DNA from: Bacteroidales bacterium UBA6346
Lineage (GTDB): Bacteria > Bacteroidota > Bacteroidia > Bacteroidales > UBA932
Length of the DNA: 10,489 bases
Reading direction: 5' to 3'
Assembly: GCA_002438905.1 (NCBI GenBank)
Contig: DJSA01000017.1
Coordinates: 5,838-16,326, forward strand
This document shows positions 6,412 through 10,489 of this stretch, in pieces (positions within the stretch are counted from its first letter, which is position 1; every line of letters starts with the position of its first letter). A program made the translations under genes and the position numbers. The notes under the pieces are model-generated. The model worked only from the letters and a program-made list of their open reading frames with translations. It made no database searches and had not been told where the DNA came from.

Positions 6412-8388
6412 ATGCTGAAGAAATTGGTTAACAGACCGGCGGTGCTGGCACTTCATGCTGCCTTGCTGTTGATTGTTGCCGGAGCGATTGTGACATCCCT
6501 TTCCGCGAGGAAGGGGATGCTTCACGTTCGTGTCGGGGACATCGCGACGTCATATTCCGAAAACAGGAAAGGTGAGCTTCAACTGCCTTTCGGGCTTAGG
6601 CTCGACGATTTTGAGGTGGAGTATTACCCTGGTACGGACACTCCGTCGGACTACAGGTCTTCGGTGTCCGTGCTAATAGACGGGGAATGCGTGAAATCGG
6701 CGGAGGTCAGCATGAACCATATCCTTTCGTACAAGGGCTATCGTTTCTATCAGACGACCTACGACAGTGATGAACATGGCACCACATTTACCATCGCCCG
6801 CGACCCCGTGGGAATCGGACTCGTCTATGCCGGCTACACTCTATTTCTTCTTGCATTCATCATTTTCTTCTTTACTGACAGAAAGTTGCGCGCTCTTGCC
6901 CGCAAGGTCGCGGGCACGGCTGCGGCAGTCTTGCTTTTGACCGGTATCTCGACACTGACGGCGTCCGCTGCCGGGAATAAGCCCCCAAAGACGCTCACGA
7001 GAGAGGCCGCAGCGCAGTTCGGCGAACTCTATGTCTTCTACCACGGACGCGTATGTCCGCTCCAGACCGTCGCGAAGGACTTCCGGGTGAGACTTTATGG
7101 GAACTCTGATGTTTATGGCCTTACTGATGATCAGGTTCTGACGGGATGGATGTTCTATGGCACGTCATGGCGCGATGTTCCGCAGAAACATAGGCGCGGC
7201 GCGAATGACGCGCGGGACAGACGGCAGACGGTGAACTCACTTTTGGGCGGTGAACTTCTTAAGCTCTATCCTGTTGCAGATTCGCTCGGGCGCGTGAGCT
7301 GGTATGCCCAGAATGACAGGCTTCCGGATGAATTGGACGATGACGAATGGCTGTTTATCCGCAAGTCGATGAACTATATCGGCGAACTGGTCATTACCGG
7401 AGACGATGACGGTCTCGCCACGGCTCTTGGAAAAATGAAGAAATTTCAGGAAAGGCAGGCCGGCGGCTCGCTGCCTTCTGGTTTCCGACTCGCTGCGGAG
7501 AGGCTCTACAACAGCTTTCCCCCGCTTTTTCCGGTGGCGGGCATATATCTTCTTGCCGGGCTTGTGCTGCTCGGATGGTTCGTGACCTGCCTTGCCAGGC
7601 AACGTGAGACCGGCATACGGATACGGCTCTCTGCAGTCGTCCTGGAAGCTGTGCTCTTCACTTTCCTGACGCTCATGCTCACGCTCGTGTGGATTGTGGG
7701 CGGACACGTCCCCCTTTCCAACGGCGCGGAGACGATGATGGCGATTGCCTGGACCGTGCTGCTCGCGGGGATTGTCTTCGGTGGCCGTTTCTCTCTGATG
7801 AGGCCATTCTCGCTCATAATTTCCGCCCTTGCCCTGCTCGTGGCCGCAATGGGACAGGAAAACCCTGCCGTGACCCTGCTCGTCCCCGTTCTCCAGTCAC
7901 CGCTGCTGAGCATACACGTCTCCCTGATGATGCTTTCCTATGCCGTCCTTGCCGTGATTATGGTCAACAGCATCGCCGGACTTTGCACCGGAGCAATCGA
8001 ACGCAGGCACATTCCTTCGGAACCGTATGACACTGTGACATCGGAATCGGCTCCGCTGCGGAAATCCGTTTCTCCCGTCTCCTCCCGCCTCGCCGACATC
8101 TCTATGCTGCTGCTCTATTTCGGTGTGTTTTTCCTCGCCGCCGGCATCATCTCCGGCTCCGTCTGGGCAAACGTCTCCTGGGGCTGCTACTGGAACTGGG
8201 ATCCGAAAGAGACATGGGCGCTCATAACACTGCTCATATATGCAGTAGCCGTCCACCGTAGCGACATTCCTTTCTTGCGTAAGCCGTGCGCATATCACAT
8301 TTTCCTTCTCCTCGCATTCGTCTCGGTGCTGTTCACCTACTTCGGCGTGAACTTCCTTCTCGGCGGAATGCACAGTTATGCAGGATAA
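6412..8388 (+). CDS. CcsBA-type cytochrome c assembly protein (ResB-CcsA fusion)
   Basis: A 658-residue membrane protein that fuses both halves of the System II heme-ligation complex. The N-terminal ResB-like part has a helix at about 10-30, a periplasmic domain with the Bacteroidetes pattern LPFGLRLDDFEVEYYPGT (58-75) and MNHILSYKGYRFYQ (101-114, H103), then helices at 132-154 and 163-186. After a periplasmic region (about 187-365) comes the CcsA-like part with about eight helices. It carries H502 (SIHVSLMM), the heme-handling WWD motif WGCYWNWDPKETW (590-602) and the terminal GMHSYA with H654. The protein exports heme and attaches it to CxxCH motifs outside the cytoplasmic membrane. The diheme DHOR gene 42 bp upstream is the obvious client. 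I chose the ATG at 6412 over the TTG at 6406, two codons earlier. Confidence 0.9.
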   Translation: MLKKLVNRPAVLALHAALLLIVAGAIVTSLSARKGMLHVRVGDIATSYSENRKGELQLPFGLRLDDFEVEYYPGTDTPSDYRSSVSVLIDGECVKSAEVSMNHILSYKGYRFYQTTYDSDEHGTTFTIARDPVGIGLVYAGYTLFLLAFIIFFFTDRKLRALARKVAGTAAAVLLLTGISTLTASAAGNKPPKTLTREAAAQFGELYVFYHGRVCPLQTVAKDFRVRLYGNSDVYGLTDDQVLTGWMFYGTSWRDVPQKHRRGANDARDRRQTVNSLLGGELLKLYPVADSLGRVSWYAQNDRLPDELDDDEWLFIRKSMNYIGELVITGDDDGLATALGKMKKFQERQAGGSLPSGFRLAAERLYNSFPPLFPVAGIYLLAGLVLLGWFVTCLARQRETGIRIRLSAVVLEAVLFTFLTLMLTLVWIVGGHVPLSNGAETMMAIAWTVLLAGIVFGGRFSLMRPFSLIISALALLVAAMGQENPAVTLLVPVLQSPLLSIHVSLMMLSYAVLAVIMVNSIAGLCTGAIERRHIPSEPYDTVTSESAPLRKSVSPVSSRLADISMLLLYFGVFFLAAGIISGSVWANVSWGCYWNWDPKETWALITLLIYAVAVHRSDIPFLRKPCAYHIFLLLAFVSVLFTYFGVNFLLGGMHSYAG

Positions 8389-8392
8389 TCCG

Positions 8393-8400
8393 TATATTTG
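8393..8400 (+). promoter_or_regulatory. -7 promoter box of the hemerythrin-LuxR regulator
   Basis: TATATTTG matches TAnnTTTG exactly and starts 31 bp before the regulator ATG. The -33 region (around 8369-8374) has no TTTG, so the promoter may need an activator, or the gene may be read mainly from the cluster upstream. The box overlaps the left arm of the inverted repeat at 8394-8425, so a protein bound there would block or alter RNA polymerase access. Confidence 0.45.
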
Positions 8401-8425
8401 CAGATTAGAAGAAATCTGCAAATAT
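8394..8425 (+). promoter_or_regulatory. Perfect 13-bp inverted repeat spanning the regulator promoter and start codon
   Basis: ATATTTGCAGATT (8394-8406) and AATCTGCAAATAT (8413-8425) are exact reverse complements around a 6-nt loop (AGAAGA). The left arm overlaps the -7 box and the right arm includes the first two bases of the ATG at 8424. No T-run follows, so it is not a terminator. As DNA it looks like an operator for a dimeric regulator such as the LuxR-type protein encoded right after it. As RNA, if transcription starts upstream (for example reading through from the CcsBA gene), it would fold into a stable hairpin that hides the start codon. Confidence 0.75.
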
Positions 8426-9320
8426 GAAGAATATACTTCCTTACTCGGCGAATATGAAGATGGCGGACATACTTTCGGACAACCGTATGCTGTCGGTTCT
8501 CGAAAGGCTTCATTTCAGACTCGGCTTCGGCGACTCGACAATCAGCGAGGTTTGCCGGAATCATTCGTTTCCGGAGCGGCTGTTCATCGAAATCTCCAAC
8601 GTCTTCTCCAATCCTGACTATGTTCCGGAGCTTTCCGGTCTTGACCGCAGCGATGTGGCACATCTTGCCGACTACATCCGCGCGTCCCACGAATATTACT
8701 CCCATGTTTCCGTCCCCCATCTCCATGGCCTCATCCACACGATGCTCGGTGAGGTGGGCACCTCTTTCGCGGACGCGCTGAACAAGTTCTTCGACGAACT
8801 CGTAGAGAAACTTAACGCGCATTTTGAACATGAGGAAAGGATATTCAACAGCATAGGGAGCGGAAATTATGAGGTGGAATCCGAGGAGACTCACACGCAG
8901 TTCCTCGAAAAGCTTGACGATCTCAAGAACATAGTGATAAAATATCTTCCCGACAACGGCGAGAATGCTTCACGCTACAATATGCTGAACCATCTTCTCG
9001 CGATGGAGACCGACATGCGCAACCACATGCGCGTTGAGGAAAAGCTTTTCAACCCCCTCGTCCTCAGCCTCTTAAACAGCGATGACTCCGGCGAAGAGCA
9101 GTCCGATGACTCCGAAGTGCTCTCCCTACGCGAGAAGGAAATCCTCGCCGCAGTGGCCCACGGCAAGACCAACAAGGAAATAGCCGACGACCTGTTCATC
9201 TCCATCAACACCGTCGTCACCCACCGCAAGAACATAGCTCGCAAGACAGGCATCAATTCCATCGCCGGCCTCACGGTCTATGCCATCTTGAACCACATCG
9301 TCGAGATCTCGGACTTCTGA
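8424..9320 (+). CDS. Hemerythrin-LuxR fusion transcriptional regulator
   Basis: A 298-residue cytoplasmic protein with three parts. Residues about 13-60 resemble the ScdA_N/DUF542 segment of RIC-type proteins but lack its cysteine pair (LGFGD replaces the usual Cys-Cys stretch). Residues about 78-215 form a hemerythrin HHE domain with all expected diiron ligands: H89, H133-xxx-E137, H157, H201-xxx-E205. The 44-residue spacings match the YtfE pattern. Residues about 232-292 are a LuxR/GerE helix-turn-helix (LSLREKEILAAVAHGKTNKEIA, then ISINTVVTHRKNI). A diiron centre coupled to a DNA-binding domain suggests sensing of O2, NO or redox state. It lies 35 bp after the CcsBA gene and is probably autoregulated through the inverted repeat at its start. 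Alternative ATGs at 8454 and 8460 exist, but the 8424 start keeps a plausible N-terminal helix. Confidence 0.88.
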   Translation: MKNILPYSANMKMADILSDNRMLSVLERLHFRLGFGDSTISEVCRNHSFPERLFIEISNVFSNPDYVPELSGLDRSDVAHLADYIRASHEYYSHVSVPHLHGLIHTMLGEVGTSFADALNKFFDELVEKLNAHFEHEERIFNSIGSGNYEVESEETHTQFLEKLDDLKNIVIKYLPDNGENASRYNMLNHLLAMETDMRNHMRVEEKLFNPLVLSLLNSDDSGEEQSDDSEVLSLREKEILAAVAHGKTNKEIADDLFISINTVVTHRKNIARKTGINSIAGLTVYAILNHIVEISDF

Positions 9321-9379
9321 CGTAAACATCTTCTAACATTTGCGGATTTTCGGGTGATGAGATGATCCCGATGTCCGGC

Positions 9380-10489
9380 TTATGCAGTTTTCAGCGTCCG
9401 CATGGCGTTGAGAACCGCGAGGACGGTGACTCCGACGTCGGCGAAGACTGCCATCCACATCGTGGCGAGACCGAAGCCGGCGAGGATGAGGACCGCGACC
9501 TTGACTGCAATCGCAAACCAGACGTTCTCATTTGCGATTTTCAGGGTGTGACGGGCTATGCGGATGGCTGCGGCGACCTTAGACGGCTTGTCGTCCATCA
9601 GGACCACGTCGGCGGCCTCGATGGCGGCGTCGGAGCCGAGGCCGCCCATCGCTATGCCGACATCAGCGCGGGCGAGCACCGGGGCGTCGTTGATGCCGTC
9701 GCCGACGAAGGCCAGAGTCGTCCCGGCCGGCTTTTCCGCAATGAGCTTCTCGACGGCGCTCACTTTGTCCGCAGGCAGAAGCTCCGCGTGGTACTCGTCA
9801 AGTCCGAGCTGTATCGCCACCTCTTTTCCCACCTCCTCGCGGTCGCCCGTGAGCATCACCGTCTTTGCCACTCCGAGCGACTTCAGGTCTGCAATAGCGG
9901 CGGCCGCATCGTCCTTCACCCTGTCTGAAATCACTATGTGCCCGGCATAGACTCCGTTCACGGCTACATGGATTATCGTTCCTACCTTGTGGCACGGATG
10001 CCATTTCGCGCCTATGTAGTCCATCATCTTAGTGTTGCCAACGCAGACCGTGTCCCCGTTCACCTTCGCCCGGATTCCGTGTCCGGAAATCTCTTCCACA
10101 TCCTCAACCGTGCAACCGTCATGCTCGTTCGGGTAGGCGTTCTTGAGCGAAATTGCAATCGGATGGGTCGAGTAGCGTTCGACATGCGCCGCAAGGTGCA
10201 GCAGCTGAGTCTCGTCGAATTTGTCGGGATGCACCGCGTTCACCTCGAACTGCCCCTTGGTGAGGGTTCCGGTCTTGTCGAACACTACCGTGCCGAGCTT
10301 CGAGAGGGTGTCCATGTAGTTCGCTCCCTTGACGAGAATGCCGTTCTTCGACGCGCCGCCGATGCCCCCGAAGAATGTCAGCGGGACGGAAATCACGAGG
10401 GCGCATGGACATGACACAACAAGGAAGGTCAGCGCGCGCTGAAGCCATGTCGGGAAGTTTCCTGAAAAATCTCCGGAAACGAGCGGCGG
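9380..10489 (-). CDS. P1B-2 type Zn/Cd/Pb-exporting P-type ATPase, 5'-truncated by the window edge
   Basis: The last 369 residues of a heavy-metal P-type ATPase; the frame stays open to the right edge, reading PPLVSGDFSGNF...WLQRALTFLVVS before the metal-site CPC. Counting from the edge, the motifs are C27-P-C29 (transmembrane metal site), D71-KTGT (phosphorylated Asp), H109-P110 (nucleotide domain), SGHG 135-138, TGD 214-216 and GDGIND 263-268. K330 in the penultimate helix (NENVWFAIAVK) and D351 in the last helix (FADVGVTVL) are the P1B-2 signature of Zn2+/Cd2+/Pb2+ exporters such as ZntA and CadA, not copper pumps. It exports metal from the cytoplasm to the periplasm. The valine codon (GTG) at 10415-10417 is internal and not a start. 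It converges on the hemerythrin-LuxR gene with a 59-bp gap. Confidence 0.92.
   Translation of the reverse strand, partial: PPLVSGDFSGNFPTWLQRALTFLVVSCPCALVISVPLTFFGGIGGASKNGILVKGANYMDTLSKLGTVVFDKTGTLTKGQFEVNAVHPDKFDETQLLHLAAHVERYSTHPIAISLKNAYPNEHDGCTVEDVEEISGHGIRAKVNGDTVCVGNTKMMDYIGAKWHPCHKVGTIIHVAVNGVYAGHIVISDRVKDDAAAAIADLKSLGVAKTVMLTGDREEVGKEVAIQLGLDEYHAELLPADKVSAVEKLIAEKPAGTTLAFVGDGINDAPVLARADVGIAMGGLGSDAAIEAADVVLMDDKPSKVAAAIRIARHTLKIANENVWFAIAVKVAVLILAGFGLATMWMAVFADVGVTVLAVLNAMRTLKTA

Noticed and set aside
9350..9371. Possible shared terminator between the regulator and the ATPase (TCGGG/CCCGA)
   Set aside because: Only a 5-bp stem with a 12-nt loop and no T-run on either strand; termination probably occurs here, but this element is not convincing.
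9362..9928. Plus-strand open frame opposite the metal ATPase
   Set aside because: It is antisense to a gene carrying all P-type ATPase motifs and encodes a low-complexity Asp/Gly/His/Arg-rich product with no domain.

Overview
The window looks like a chromosomal segment from a member of the Bacteroidales (Bacteroidota). The evidence is the gene families present (DUF4491 protein, a thioredoxin-fold protein of Bacteroidales type, a CcsBA-type cytochrome assembly fusion, a hemerythrin-LuxR regulator). Promoter-like sequences also follow the Bacteroides pattern (TTTG-like -33 box, TAnnTTTG -7 box) and there are no strong Shine-Dalgarno sequences. I see no mobile element, CRISPR array, tRNA or rRNA.

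Layout: (1) At the left edge is the 3' part of a thioredoxin-fold protein (+), followed by a hairpin terminator around 695-729. (2) A minus-strand pair, DUF4491 membrane protein then EamA/DMT transporter, has stop and start codons that overlap by 4 bp; its likely promoter lies at about 2004-2034. (3) A divergent regulatory region of 289 bp (1945-2233) holds a candidate promoter for each direction, a leader hairpin on the minus side and a perfect 18-bp tandem repeat on the plus side. (4) A plus-strand cluster follows: outer-membrane porin-like barrel, imelysin lipoprotein (frameshifted near 4340), diheme DHOR/DUF1111 lipoprotein, and CcsBA-type cytochrome c assembly protein. (5) A hemerythrin-LuxR fusion regulator comes next, with its promoter and start codon embedded in a 13-bp perfect inverted repeat. 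(6) Converging from the right edge is the C-terminal two-thirds or so of a P1B-2 type Zn/Cd/Pb-exporting ATPase.

How the genes may work together: the DHOR protein carries two CxxCH heme c sites, and its maturation outside the cytoplasmic membrane needs a heme ligation system, which the adjacent CcsBA fusion can supply. Imelysin and DHOR proteins are known to occur as neighbours and are linked to iron or metal uptake, and the porin-like barrel with a strongly acidic loop would be the outer-membrane entry. The regulator has all six expected diiron ligands of a YtfE/RIC-type hemerythrin domain joined to a LuxR DNA-binding domain, so a diiron-based O2, NO or redox signal could control this heme and metal module. 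That regulatory link is inference from adjacency and promoter layout, and is the most interesting hypothesis in the window.

No stretch over 300 bases lacks a gene.
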